DNA of 64,000 bases from Kutzneria viridogrisea (GCA_014138725.1 JACJID010000006.1:618001-682000); one strand, 5' to 3'. Positions 43,180 to 51,878 are shown, numbered from the stretch's first letter. Numbers and translations: made by a program. The notes: generated by a model from the sequence alone, not told the origin.

Positions 43180-43542
43180 GTGCTGGAGACGACCGTCGGC
43201 GTGTTCACCGGCACGCACGTGTTCGGGGAACTGGCCGGGGTGCGGGCGGGCCTGCTCGACGACGAGCAGTTCCTGCGCACCACGATGAACAACGCGCTGT
43301 ACGCGGCGGGCGCGACCGTGTGCGAGGTGGTGTCCAAGCGGTTCGAGCCGCAGGGCGTCACGGTGCTGGCGCTGCTGTCGGAGTCGCACGCCTCGGTGCA
43401 CACCTACCCCGAGATCGGCTCGGCCTTCGTGGACGTCTTCACCTGCGGGGACCGGGCCGATCCCGGCATGGCGGTGCGGCTGCTCGCCACCGCGCTGGGC
43501 GCCGCGGACAGTCGGGTGACCTCGTTGCGCCGAGGCGTGTAA
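43180..43542 (+). CDS. speD: S-adenosylmethionine decarboxylase family proenzyme (SpeD)
   Basis: Pyruvoyl-dependent decarboxylase proenzyme, 120 aa, of the small bacterial class 1B. The self-processing site is intact: Glu68-Ser69 in LSESHASVHTYPE, with Ser69 becoming the pyruvoyl group; His74 and Cys89 (FTCGD) are the processing and catalytic acid residues. The classical product, decarboxylated AdoMet, feeds spermidine synthase, but no speE is adjacent. Several bacterial SpeD homologues are known to have become L-ornithine or L-arginine decarboxylases, so the substrate is open. GTG start 13 bases after the pseudoenzyme stop, strong GAGGAGG. Confidence 0.88.
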   Translation: MLETTVGVFTGTHVFGELAGVRAGLLDDEQFLRTTMNNALYAAGATVCEVVSKRFEPQGVTVLALLSESHASVHTYPEIGSAFVDVFTCGDRADPGMAVRLLATALGAADSRVTSLRRGV

Positions 43543-43548
43543 CCTCAA

Positions 43549-43564
43549 CACTACTTCAGTAGTG
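43549..43564. promoter_or_regulatory. CACTAC-TTCA-GTAGTG inverted repeat
   Basis: Perfect 6-bp inverted repeat with a 4-base spacer, 6 bases after the speD stop and 13 bases before the peptidase ATG. It could be an operator for the peptidase gene or a small terminator of the speD transcript; the stem is short for a terminator. Confidence 0.45.
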
Positions 43565-43577
43565 AAATGGGGTAACC

Positions 43578-44993
43578 ATGCGACTGCTCGCGCTCGGTGC
43601 CGTACTCCTGCTCGGACTCACCCAGGCGCCCGCCGTGGCTGCGGCGGGCGGCCTGGCCTGGCACCCGTGCGAACAGGACGGCACAGCGGACTGCGCGACG
43701 CTGACCGTGCCGGTGGACTGGGCCGACCCCGCACGCGGCACGTTCCCGCTCGCGGTGGCCCGGCGCAGGGCCACCGACCAGGCGGGCAGGATCGGCGCGC
43801 TGCTGATCAACCCCGGTGGGCCGGGGGCATCCGGCGTGTCCATGGCCCTGTCGGCCAACAGGTTCTTCGGGCCGGACGTGGTGTCGCGCTTCGACCTGAT
43901 CGGCTTCGACCCGAGGGGTGTCGGCGCCAGCCAACCGATCAAGTGCACCTCGCGGCCGTCCGCGCGACCGCCGACCAGCCAGGCCGAGTTCCAGGCGCTG
44001 GCCGAGGCGAACCGGCGGCAGCGGGCGGACTGCCGCCAGCACTCGGGCCCGATCTTCGACCACGCCGACACGATGAGCGTGGTCCAGGACGTGGACGCGC
44101 TGCGCGCCGCCCTGGGCGAGTCGAAGATCAGCTACTACGGGGCCTCCTACGGCACGCTGCTCGGCCAGCAGTACGCCGAGCGCCACGGGGACCGGGTCCG
44201 CTCGATGGTGCTGGACGGCGTCATGGACCACAGCCTGCACCTGACTGAGTTCTCAGTCAGCGCCGCAGCCAGCGGGGAGGACGCGCTGGCGACCTTCGCC
44301 GACTGGTGCCAGCGGCAGGACAGTTGTGCGCTGCACGGCAAGCAGGTGCTCAGCTACTGGGACCAGCTGCTCGACGCGGCCGATCAAGGTCGCCTCGTCG
44401 AGCAGGTCGACACCATGCCCGCGTCGAGCTGGTACGTGATCCAGCACGCCTACGGCTCGCTCATCCGTCCCGACTTCCCCGGGCTGGCCCAGTGGCTGGC
44501 CACCCTGCGCATCACCGCCTCACCAGTGCCCCAGCCGAGTTCCGCCGAGACGGCCGGGGGCGAGTTGACCGACAACCCGCGCCCCGCCGTGTTCTGCCAG
44601 GACTGGACCCCGCGCGTGACCAGCTACGCCGACTGGCAGCGGATCACCGGCGCCGAGCGGGCCGCCGCACCACACCTGCGCTACTCCTCGGAGGCGCGCG
44701 AGGCAGTGCTGTCCTGCGTGGGCTGGCCGGAGCAGGCCGCCAACCCGCCCCGGCCCGTGCGACTCGGCCCCGGCCCGCGGATCCTGCTGGTGAACCCGCT
44801 GCACGACCCGGCTACCGGCTACTCCTGGGCGCAGGGCCTGCACCGGCAGGCGCCGCAGCGGACCGTGCTGCTCCGCTACGACGGCACCGGGCACACCGCC
44901 TACTTCCGCACCGACTGCGTGCGGCACACCGTGGACGACTACCTGGTGGCTCAGACCGTTCCGGCCACCGGCACCTCCTGCCCCGCGGCCTGA
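43578..44993 (+). CDS. Secreted tripeptidyl-aminopeptidase-like alpha/beta hydrolase (SlpD/TAP family)
   Basis: Exported serine hydrolase, 471 aa. Signal peptide MRLLALGAVLLLGLTQAPAVAAA. The mature N-terminus LAWHPCEQDGTADCATLTVPVDWADP is typical of the Streptomyces TAP/Slp family; oxyanion motif LLINPGGPGASG; nucleophile elbow YGASYGT; acid in LVNPLHDPATGY; His in GTGHTAYFR; C-terminal TAP domain with paired cysteines. These enzymes remove tripeptides or single residues from peptide N-termini outside the cell. The last 43 bases overlap the convergent P450 gene. It follows speD by 36 bases, but its different role suggests its own promoter. Confidence 0.87.
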   Translation: MRLLALGAVLLLGLTQAPAVAAAGGLAWHPCEQDGTADCATLTVPVDWADPARGTFPLAVARRRATDQAGRIGALLINPGGPGASGVSMALSANRFFGPDVVSRFDLIGFDPRGVGASQPIKCTSRPSARPPTSQAEFQALAEANRRQRADCRQHSGPIFDHADTMSVVQDVDALRAALGESKISYYGASYGTLLGQQYAERHGDRVRSMVLDGVMDHSLHLTEFSVSAAASGEDALATFADWCQRQDSCALHGKQVLSYWDQLLDAADQGRLVEQVDTMPASSWYVIQHAYGSLIRPDFPGLAQWLATLRITASPVPQPSSAETAGGELTDNPRPAVFCQDWTPRVTSYADWQRITGAERAAAPHLRYSSEAREAVLSCVGWPEQAANPPRPVRLGPGPRILLVNPLHDPATGYSWAQGLHRQAPQRTVLLRYDGTGHTAYFRTDCVRHTVDDYLVAQTVPATGTSCPAA

Positions 44994-46189
44994 AGCCGCA
45001 GCGGCAGCGCCTCGATCCCGTTCATGATCGCGCTGTGCCTGCGGCGCACCTGCTCCGCGGGCACGAGGAGTTCGGCCGGGCTGAACCGCCGGACGAGCTG
45101 CCCCAGCGCGATCTCGCCTTCCAGCCGCGCGAGCGGGGCGCCCAGACAGTAGTGGATGCCGTGGCCGAAGCTCAGGTGGCCGGAGCCCCGGCCCGGGTCC
45201 AGTTCCGCAGCCCGGTCGAAGCGGTCCGAGTCGTGGTTGGCCGAGGTGATCGCCACCAGGACCACCTCGCCCTCGGGCACGGTCGTGCCGCCGATGTCCA
45301 CCGGCTCGCTGGTGAACCGTGAGGTGGACATGCGCACCGGGCCGTCCACGCGCAGCAGCTCCTCGACCACCGGCGGCACGGACTCGGGGCGCTGGGCCAG
45401 TTCCCGCCACAGCTCGGGCCGCTGCACCAGGTACAGCGCGCCGTTGGCGATCAGGTTCGCCGTGGTCTCGTGCCCGGCGATCAGCAGCAGGATCGCCGTG
45501 GCCAGCAGTTCGCGCTCGGCCAGCTTGTCCCCGTCCTCGCTGGCGATGGTCAAGGCGGACAACAGGTCCTCGCCGGGCTCGGCGCGCTTCGCCGCGATCA
45601 GCCCGGTGAGGTACTCCACGATCGACCGGGACGCGGGCAGGCTCAGCTCGGACCTCTCCTGCACGAAGTCCGCGGTCCAGCGCCGGAACTGGGCGCGATC
45701 GGGCAGTGGTATGCCGAGCAGCTCGCTGATCACCGTGACGGGCAGCGGGAAGGCGAACCGCTCGACCAGGTCCACCGGCTCCCCGGCGGGCAGCGCGTCC
45801 AGCAGTTCGGCGGTGATCTCCGCCACGCGCGGTCGCAGCAGCTCCACCCGGCGCGCGGTGAACTCGCGGGCGAGCAGCCTGCGCAGCCGCGTGTGGTCGG
45901 GCGGGTCGGCCATCAGCATGTGCTTGCTGAAGATGCTCAACAGCTCGGTGGACGCACCGGCCGCGGCGAGCTTGCCGCGCATGATCTCGTTGAGCCGGTC
46001 GGCGTCCTTGCACAGCCGTGGATCGGTGAGCGCCGCCCGCGCGTCCTGGTAGCGGGTGACCACCCAGACCGGCAGTCCGTTGGGCATCACCGCCCGGTGC
46101 ACCGGTCCCTGCTCGCGCAGCCGGGCCGCCACCTCGGTGGCCCGGTCCCAGTACTGCTCGCTGAACAGCGCGATCTCCGACTCCGGCAC
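44951..46189 (-). CDS. Cytochrome P450 (CYP107-like)
   Basis: Soluble bacterial P450, 412 aa. Landmarks: I-helix AGHETTAN with the acid-alcohol-type pair, K-helix EELLR (ExxR), PxR-region equivalent, and the heme loop FGHGIHYCLGAPLAR with the cysteine ligand. Size and motifs match CYP107-type enzymes, which hydroxylate macrolides and other natural products. GTG 46189 has GGAGGA 8 bases upstream. No ferredoxin gene is adjacent. The 3' end overlaps the convergent peptidase by 43 bp. Confidence 0.92.
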   Translation of the reverse strand: MPESEIALFSEQYWDRATEVAARLREQGPVHRAVMPNGLPVWVVTRYQDARAALTDPRLCKDADRLNEIMRGKLAAAGASTELLSIFSKHMLMADPPDHTRLRRLLAREFTARRVELLRPRVAEITAELLDALPAGEPVDLVERFAFPLPVTVISELLGIPLPDRAQFRRWTADFVQERSELSLPASRSIVEYLTGLIAAKRAEPGEDLLSALTIASEDGDKLAERELLATAILLLIAGHETTANLIANGALYLVQRPELWRELAQRPESVPPVVEELLRVDGPVRMSTSRFTSEPVDIGGTTVPEGEVVLVAITSANHDSDRFDRAAELDPGRGSGHLSFGHGIHYCLGAPLARLEGEIALGQLVRRFSPAELLVPAEQVRRRHSAIMNGIEALPLRLQAAGQEVPVAGTV

Positions 46190-46321
46190 GGCAGTCCTCC
46201 CGGCAGGCGTGGTGGTCCCTCCATCATGCGTGCCAGCGGCAGGCGTGTCAGCGATGAGTTCCGAGATCGGACTCGCCGTGACCAGCGGGGAGCCGGAGCC
46301 AGGTCACCGGCCTGGCCCGCC

Positions 46322-46437
46322 CGGAAGGTGGCTTTCACTGCGTTGAACGCAGCGAATGGTCCTTTCGCGGCGAGTTTCGGCGCCGTCATGAAGGTGCCCT
46401 TTGAGACGCTGAACGTCCCGAACGGCACCTTCATGAC
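46322..46437. repeat. Two adjacent, diverged copies of the KVPF palindrome family
   Basis: Copy 3a (about 46324-46366) keeps the CTGCGTTGAACGCAG centre but its outer arms no longer match. Copy 3b has a 14-bp stem, GTCATGAAGGTGCC (46385-46398) with GGCACCTTCATGAC (46424-46437), and a partly paired interior. Both lie between the start of the P450 gene and the stop of the next leftward gene and resemble 2460-2502 and 16621-16669. Confidence 0.75.
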
Positions 46438-46530
46438 ACGGGGGCGGCCCCGTCGAGCTGGTGCGCGGTCAGCGCTACACCGTGCCGCACGCCCACGTAG
46501 CGAAGCTGCCCGGCGCGGTGGGCTGAGCCA

Positions 46531-46908
46531 TCAGGGCAGTATCGGCAACACCGTGTGCAGCACGTCCGGCGAGGCGGTCGTCGTGCCCGTGCGGGTCGTG
46601 GTCGGCTTGGTGGTCGTGCTTCTCGTGGTTGTTGTCGTGACCGCGGTGCTCGTCGGTGCCCGTGTGGTCGTTGACACCGTTGTCGGCCGTGCTGACCTGG
46701 TCTTCGTCGGGACGAACGGGATCATCGTGCGCGTGGTCGTCACGACCGTCGCCGTCCCCGGCACCGGCTCGCTGCGCACCTCGGTGGCGCCTCTGGGGGC
46801 GGGGGCCTCGACCAGGTTGAGGCCCACCACCGCGCCGATCACCACCGACGCGAGCAGCGCGCTACCGGTGATCATCGCGCCGTCGAACAGCGCCCAGCTC
46901 CGGGACAT
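46531..46908 (-). CDS. Small membrane-anchored protein with Thr-rich tail
   Basis: Protein of 125 aa: a short cytoplasmic start (MSRSWALFDG), one transmembrane helix (AMITGSALLASVVIGAVVGL), then an extracytoplasmic Thr/Pro-rich tail (TTTRAPTST, VTTTTTRSTTT) ending HTVLPILP. Such tails are often O-mannosylated in actinomycetes, an inference. No enzyme motif. The upstream neighbour on the other strand is the EF-hand protein. Confidence 0.65.
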   Translation of the reverse strand: MSRSWALFDGAMITGSALLASVVIGAVVGLNLVEAPAPRGATEVRSEPVPGTATVVTTTRTMIPFVPTKTRSARPTTVSTTTRAPTSTAVTTTTTRSTTTKPTTTRTGTTTASPDVLHTVLPILP

Positions 46909-47061
46909 GACCTGCTCACCTCCGTGCAGACACGGTTCCCCTGGACTACGCGCGGCACCCGCGTCCGGTTCACCCTCACTCCGGGGTGTGAACAGGTCAG
47001 CGGGGCGCCCGCGGCACCGCTAGCGTCGGATGACCGCCACCGCACCCGGGAGTACCGAGCC

Positions 47062-47619
47062 ATGCTCAGCGAACTTCAGCGCAAGAACGTCGAATCCGTG
47101 TTCAACGCCCTCGACCACGACGGCAACGGCCTGATCGAACGCCAGGACATGACCATTCTCAGCGCGGGCATCATCGAGGTGTTCGAACTCGGCGAGGACT
47201 CCCCGCACCGCGCGGCCGTCACCGCCACGCACGAGGCCTGGTGGGAGCAGATCCGCTCCGGCGCCGACGCCGACGGGGACGGCAGCGTCACCAGGGCCGA
47301 GTTCACCGCAGCCGTCGACCGTGGCCTGCTGACCGATCCCGGTTACCTCGACGTGGTCACGGCCGCCGCCAACGCCTCCTTCGACGCCGCCGACATCGAC
47401 CACGACGGCTTCCTCGACCGCACCGAACTCGTCGCCGTCTACAGCGGGGCGGGCATTGCCGCCGCCATTGCCTACTCCGCCTTCAACCAGATGGACACCG
47501 ACGGGGACGGCCGGGTCAGCCGTGCGGAGTGGCAGCGCTCCGTGCACGGCGTTTTCACCAGCAGCGAGCCCGACATGCCCGGCGCCGACCTCCTCGGCAA
47601 CGCCACCCAGCCGCAGTAA
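47062..47619 (+). CDS. Four-EF-hand calcium-binding protein (calerythrin/CabC-like)
   Basis: Cytosolic Ca2+ sensor or buffer, 185 aa. Four EF loops are readable: DHDGNGLIE near residue 18, DADGDGSVTRAEF near 71, DIDHDGFLDRTEL near 112 and DTDGDGRVSRAEW near 146; each has Asp at positions 1, 3 (or 5) and an acidic or equivalent residue at 12. The layout resembles calerythrin of Saccharopolyspora and Streptomyces CabC, which affects spore germination and aerial growth. ATG 47062 has GGGAG about 9 bases upstream; a longer frame from 46924 is unsupported by bias. Confidence 0.88.
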   Translation: MLSELQRKNVESVFNALDHDGNGLIERQDMTILSAGIIEVFELGEDSPHRAAVTATHEAWWEQIRSGADADGDGSVTRAEFTAAVDRGLLTDPGYLDVVTAAANASFDAADIDHDGFLDRTELVAVYSGAGIAAAIAYSAFNQMDTDGDGRVSRAEWQRSVHGVFTSSEPDMPGADLLGNATQPQ

Positions 47620-47639
47620 CCGCGGCCGATCCGGCGGCG

Positions 47640-48071
47640 GCGCTGCCCGCAGGCTCACCAGTTCGCCGGTCGCGGCGACCCAGTCCGCGCCGGTAGTGGG
47701 TGGCCAGGCGCATCGCCTCACCGGCCACGGATGAGGCGCCAACCAGGTCGGCGGCTCTGACGCAGTCGAGGGTCTCCTGCACGGCAGTGACGTCCTCGAC
47801 GTGGTGCAGCACCCCCACCACGTGCCCGCCAGGATCGGTCAGCGGCGAGTTGACCGGCGCCCACGTCATGGGTACGAACGCGCTCGACCCGTCGGGGCTG
47901 GGGACGTCGTAGCGCTGCACACCCATGTCGCGCGGGGTTCCCTGACACAACACGGGTCAGGTTCCGAACCCCGGACGCGGCGGGATTGTCCGGGAAGGCG
48001 TCGAACACGAACGCGCCCAACAGTTCCTCGCTGTGCCGCAGCGGGTCGCCCAACCAGACCGAACAGCCCAT
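47640..48071 (-). pseudogene. Frameshifted PAS-domain gene remnant
   Basis: Two frames together give one PAS fold. The first (from 48071) reads GDPLRHSEELLGAFVFDAFPDNP...VRNLTRV; the second, after a shift near 47957, reads CQGTPRDMGVQRYDVPSPDG and then PMTWAPVNSPLTDPGGHVVG and VLHHVEDVTAV. This is the pattern of a PAS domain family with FDxFPDNP and WxPVNxPVxDxxGxV motifs. The N-terminal part and any output domain are absent and several residues around the break are missing. The end points are approximate. It lies beside an intact GAF-ANTAR gene, which may be what such PAS proteins normally accompany. Confidence 0.65.
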
Positions 48072-48176
48072 GGGCGCGGCAGCCGATCGCCGCGACCACG
48101 ACGGCGACCAGCCATCCGGGCCGCGTTGGTGGTGCAGGCCAAGCGGTGCCCGCGCAGCAGAGAGCCGGACCCCGGC

Positions 48177-49073
48177 CTACTCGGGGTCGCGCCGACGCAG
48201 CCGACCGCTCACGATCTCCGTCGCGACGGAGATGATCGATCGCCCTTCCGCGAAGGACCTGGCTTGGATGAGTGCGAGCGCGTCGGTGATCTTGCAGGCA
48301 CAGTCCACCGCGACGATGCCGGCCGCGCGGTTCACCGTCGCTTGGTGATCGGACTCTTCCAGCAGCGGCAGTGGCACGGAGTCATCCTCACTGGCGGTCA
48401 CCTCCTGGGCGCTGAGAACGGTGTGGGTCACGGCATCGGCGATCCTGTCGAGCGGGACGGAAGCGCGAGCCGGGAGCCGGTGCGGGTGGAACACGGCCAA
48501 CGCGCCGAGACAGGATCTCGCCAAGTGCAGGGGAGCGGCAGCGGTCGCGCGAATACCCGCGTCGAGCATCGCCGAGCCGTAGAGCGGCCAGCGGTGTTGG
48601 AGTTCGCGGCCCTGGACGGCGATGAGGCGACGCTCGGTGACGGCGTCGTGCATCGGTCCCTCGGCGAAGGTGGTCTCCAGGTCGTGCGCGGTCTGGGCGA
48701 GGTCGTCCGAGGCGACCACCAGTGCCTCGCAACGATGGCTGTCGAGCAGTGTGATGACGGTGCTGTCCGAGCAGGTTGCCTCGGCCACGGCCGTGATGAA
48801 CTCGGGCGGTCTGGCGCCTTCGTGGTCGCGCCACCTCTTCAGGTTCTCGACGTAAACCCCATGGATCTGCACGGCGATGAGATGGCGTTGTTCGATCGCG
48901 CGGTGGATCTCGGCCAACCTCCGGTGGAACGCGCGGAGCGATTCCGGGCCTTCCTGTGCCTGCGCCTCGTGCCGTTCGGCGATCGCGGAAGCCCGGGTCG
49001 CGCGTTGCCGTTGGGCAGCGGCGACACGCATCGCAGCGTGGATCTTTCTCCCGGTTCTCAAGGGCTCGGCCAC
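48177..49073 (-). CDS. GAF-ANTAR regulator A
   Basis: Protein of 298 aa. The N-terminal third is Ala/Arg/Glu-rich and helical (RQRATRASAIAERHEAQAQEG), the middle has a GAF-like sensor (STVITLLDSHRCEALVVASDDLAQTAHDLETTFAEGPMHDA), and the C-terminus is an ANTAR domain (VNRAAGIVAVDCACKITDALALIQARSFAEGRSIISVATEIV). ANTAR domains bind two-hairpin RNA and prevent transcription termination when the sensor is active. GTG start behind GAGGAG. It is immediately downstream of the CheR/CheB-like pair and on the same strand. Confidence 0.78.
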   Translation of the reverse strand: MAEPLRTGRKIHAAMRVAAAQRQRATRASAIAERHEAQAQEGPESLRAFHRRLAEIHRAIEQRHLIAVQIHGVYVENLKRWRDHEGARPPEFITAVAEATCSDSTVITLLDSHRCEALVVASDDLAQTAHDLETTFAEGPMHDAVTERRLIAVQGRELQHRWPLYGSAMLDAGIRATAAAPLHLARSCLGALAVFHPHRLPARASVPLDRIADAVTHTVLSAQEVTASEDDSVPLPLLEESDHQATVNRAAGIVAVDCACKITDALALIQARSFAEGRSIISVATEIVSGRLRRRDPE

Positions 49074-49188
49074 CGACTCAGGCTCCTCTCGGCGTCACAT
49101 CGTTCTCCGACGACCGGACGCACCGAGTCGATCGGGGGTCCTGGGAGGCCACCGCACCGCGGCCCGGAGGACACGTGCTGCCTGCCGG

Positions 49189-51039
49189 TCACCGGTCATG
49201 GATTTCCTCCATCAGCAGCACGATCCCTCCCTGCTCACTGTTCAGCGGCGAGCAGCTGACCAGACAGGTAATGCGCTGGCCTCTGCGGTTCACCGCGTCG
49301 ATGCGGACCGCGGGCATCGGCTTGTTCTGCGTCAGGCAGTCCTCGATGGTGGTGTGGAGCTTTTCTGCCGGCAGGCCGATGTCCAGGGCGAAGAAGTCCT
49401 GCTGCTGCACCTCCGCTGCTCGGAGCCCCCACAACTCCTGTGCTGTCTGGTTCCAGCTGCGCACCCGCCCGTCCCGGTCGAGCACGACCACACCGACCGC
49501 GATGCTGGCGAGCACGCCCTCCAGGAAGGCCCACGCCTCCTCCAGTTCGGCGGTGCGGGTCCGCATCTCCTCGTTCATCGTCTCCAGCTCCTCGTTGCCG
49601 GACTGGAGTTCCTCGTTGGTGGTCTCCAGCTCCTCGTTGGTCGACTGGAGTTCCTCGTTGGTGGTCTCCAGCTCCTCGATGCTGGACTGGAGTTCCTCGT
49701 TGGTGGTCTCCAGCTCCTCGTTGGTCGACTGGAGTTCCTCGTAGGCCGTCTCCAGGTCTTCCCGGTATTGTTTGAGGTCCTGCTGGAGCCGCGTCGTGTA
49801 GGTGACGTCGATGAACGTGATCGCGGCGCCCATCGACTTGTCGTTGGTGCTCGCCAGCGGCTGGAGCACGATGTCGAGGTACTGGACCTCGTTGCCGCCG
49901 TGCGGGTGCTCCACCGCCGTGAGCCGGATGGTCCGCCGTTCGCTGCGCACCTGTTCGACCACCGAGCGCAGTTCCGTCGGGCGGTAGGACACCTCCAGGT
50001 CGCGCAGTGGGCGGCCCACGTCCTGGGCGCTGAGCCCGAACTGCGTCCGCGCCTGACTGTTGATCAGCGCGGCGTTCTCGTTCTCGTCGAGAACGATCAT
50101 GGCATGGGGCAGCGCGTCGAGGGCGAGGTCGCGCAGCAGTCTTCGGCGGGAGGCGTTGGCCGCCTCGGTGCCCATCGCCCCCTCGAACCTGATCGGCATC
50201 GCACTGCCCGAGGTGCTGCGGCCGCCACGACGCTTGAACACCCGCCTGCGCATGCTGGTGATCTCGAACCTCTCGCCGTCGGCCAGCAGCATTTCCGCCT
50301 TGCCGAGGAAGAGGTAGGCGTTCTCACGCAGGGCGAAGTGGAACCGGTCGACGATCTGCTTCTGCGTTTCGACGTTGAAGTACATCAGCGTGTTCCGGCA
50401 CGTGAGCAGATCCAGCCGGGAGATCGGCGCGTCGCGGGTGATGTCATGCCGACCGAAGATCACCTTGCGGCGGAGGTCAGGGCGGAACACGAACCGGGAG
50501 CCGTTCGGTTCGAAGTACTTGTTCCGCAATTCGGGTGTGAGCGGGCTCAACGCCTTCTCCGGGTACACCCCGGCCCGTGCGCTCGCAAGGGCGTCCTCGT
50601 CGACGTCCGTGCCGTAGATCTTCACCCGCTTGGCGCACTCCTCCACGCCGAGGGCTTCGGCGAAGACGATCGCCAGCGAGTACGCCTCCTGACCGCTGGA
50701 GCAGCCCGCGCTCCACACGCGGATCTCCTCACCCGCGTCCGCGAGCAGGACGGGAAGAACCTCGTGCTGCAGGAACGACCAGGTGTCACTGTCCCGGACG
50801 AAGCTGGTGACGTTGATCAGGATCGTGTTGAACAGCTGCCCGAACTCCTCAGCGCTGGCCTCGAGCAGGTCCCGGTAGTCGGTGAACTCCCGGATCGACA
50901 CTTCCTGCATGCGCTTGCGGATCCGGCGCTCGAGAGATGACCGCTTGTACCCGGTGAAGTCGAACCCCCGCGCGTCGCGGATGAAGTGCAGCAGGCTCTC
51001 CAGTTCACTGTTGGCGGGCTCGCCGGAACTGGTGGTCAT
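49189..51039 (-). CDS. CheR methyltransferase fused to PAS-coiled coil-PAS
   Basis: Protein of 616 aa. Residues about 10-270 are a CheR-type protein-glutamate methyltransferase: N-terminal helical domain (FDFTGYKRSSLERRIRKRM), SAM loop WSAGCSSGQEAYSLA (109-123), ITRDAPISRLDLLTCRNTLMYF. A PAS domain (about 305-410), a strongly periodic coiled coil (about 420-520, made of ELQSTNEELETTNE units) and a second PAS (about 525-616) follow. No kinase domain is attached. Its 3' neighbour order is CheB then CheR on the leftward strand, with ATGA overlap, so the pair should set a methylation state on an unknown receptor or on a kinase elsewhere. Confidence 0.88.
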   Translation of the reverse strand: MTTSSGEPANSELESLLHFIRDARGFDFTGYKRSSLERRIRKRMQEVSIREFTDYRDLLEASAEEFGQLFNTILINVTSFVRDSDTWSFLQHEVLPVLLADAGEEIRVWSAGCSSGQEAYSLAIVFAEALGVEECAKRVKIYGTDVDEDALASARAGVYPEKALSPLTPELRNKYFEPNGSRFVFRPDLRRKVIFGRHDITRDAPISRLDLLTCRNTLMYFNVETQKQIVDRFHFALRENAYLFLGKAEMLLADGERFEITSMRRRVFKRRGGRSTSGSAMPIRFEGAMGTEAANASRRRLLRDLALDALPHAMIVLDENENAALINSQARTQFGLSAQDVGRPLRDLEVSYRPTELRSVVEQVRSERRTIRLTAVEHPHGGNEVQYLDIVLQPLASTNDKSMGAAITFIDVTYTTRLQQDLKQYREDLETAYEELQSTNEELETTNEELQSSIEELETTNEELQSTNEELETTNEELQSGNEELETMNEEMRTRTAELEEAWAFLEGVLASIAVGVVVLDRDGRVRSWNQTAQELWGLRAAEVQQQDFFALDIGLPAEKLHTTIEDCLTQNKPMPAVRIDAVNRRGQRITCLVSCSPLNSEQGGIVLLMEEIHDR

Positions 51040-51659
51040 GGGAAGCTCCCCGTCTGGGCCAGACCGGTGAGCACACCGCTGATCTCCTCGATCGGCAACA
51101 CGAAATCGACTGCCCCGGTCTTGATCGCGGCGTCGGGCATTCCGCTGAAATCAGCCGAGTCGGGGTCCTGGGCGATCACCGTGCCGCCGCGGTCCTTCAC
51201 CGCCCGCACCCCCATGGCGCCGTCGCTTCCGGTGCCGGTCAGCACGCACGCGATGGCCTGGGCACCGTACGCGCCCGCGATTGATTCGAACAACAGGTCG
51301 GCCGACGGGCGGAGGAAGTGCACCAGTTCGCTGCTCGAGAGCGTGAGCACTCCGTTGGTGTCCACGAGCAGGTGTCGGTTGGGCGGCGCGATGTAGACCG
51401 AACCAGGTTGCATGCGAACACCGTCCTGGGCGAGGACCACCCTCAGCTTGACGCGGCGGCCCAGGATGTCCGCGATCACCGTCTCGTGCCGGGGATCGAG
51501 GTGTTGCACGACCACCACCGGGATCCCGAACCCGGAGGGCAGTTCGCCGAGGACCCGGCCCAACGCCGTGACCCCTCCCGCTGAGGAGGCAAGGGCCACA
51601 ATCCGATACGGCTCGGTCCGGACGTCGGCTTCGCCCGGGGTCGGCTGCGGCGTGTGCAT
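51036..51659 (-). CDS. CheB-type protein-glutamate methylesterase, catalytic domain only
   Basis: Esterase of 207 aa without a receiver domain. Catalytic triad: Ser in ALASSAGGV (about residue 25-26), His in VVQHLDPRHE (about 53) and Asp in GTGSDGAMG. It should remove methyl groups added by the CheR domain encoded next. Without a receiver it is not under phosphorylation control in the usual way. ATG 51659 is chosen because the domain begins just after it; the ribosome site is weak. The stop overlaps the CheR start by 4 bases. Confidence 0.88.
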   Translation of the reverse strand: MHTPQPTPGEADVRTEPYRIVALASSAGGVTALGRVLGELPSGFGIPVVVVQHLDPRHETVIADILGRRVKLRVVLAQDGVRMQPGSVYIAPPNRHLLVDTNGVLTLSSSELVHFLRPSADLLFESIAGAYGAQAIACVLTGTGSDGAMGVRAVKDRGGTVIAQDPDSADFSGMPDAAIKTGAVDFVLPIEEISGVLTGLAQTGSFP

Positions 51660-51878
51660 CCCGCAAGCGTAGGCCTCGCCAGCGGAGCAAGGCAGGAGGC
51701 GAAGCCGATTGCCGGGCGGCGTTCGTGGCGGTCGACCGGGGCGGCACCGTTGTGCCTGCTCCCTTTTTCGCGTGGGGCTTGGGTTCTCGGCCGATCCGAT
51801 TCGGCGCCAACAGGCCTTTGGCCACATCGCGACAACCCGACGCCGCCAGACCAGCGTCGTGCGGCACCCCCGCGACGG

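Noticed and set aside
42412-43542. Ordinary spermidine pathway (ODC plus SpeD)
   Set aside because: The ODC-like protein lacks its PLP lysine and C-terminal domain, and no spermidine synthase is nearby; the spermidine-synthase-like gene at 55353 is 12 kb away and lacks the usual motif.
46924-47619. Extended 231-aa version of the EF-hand protein
   Set aside because: The added N-terminus has no family match or coding bias, while ATG 47062 has a suitable ribosome site.
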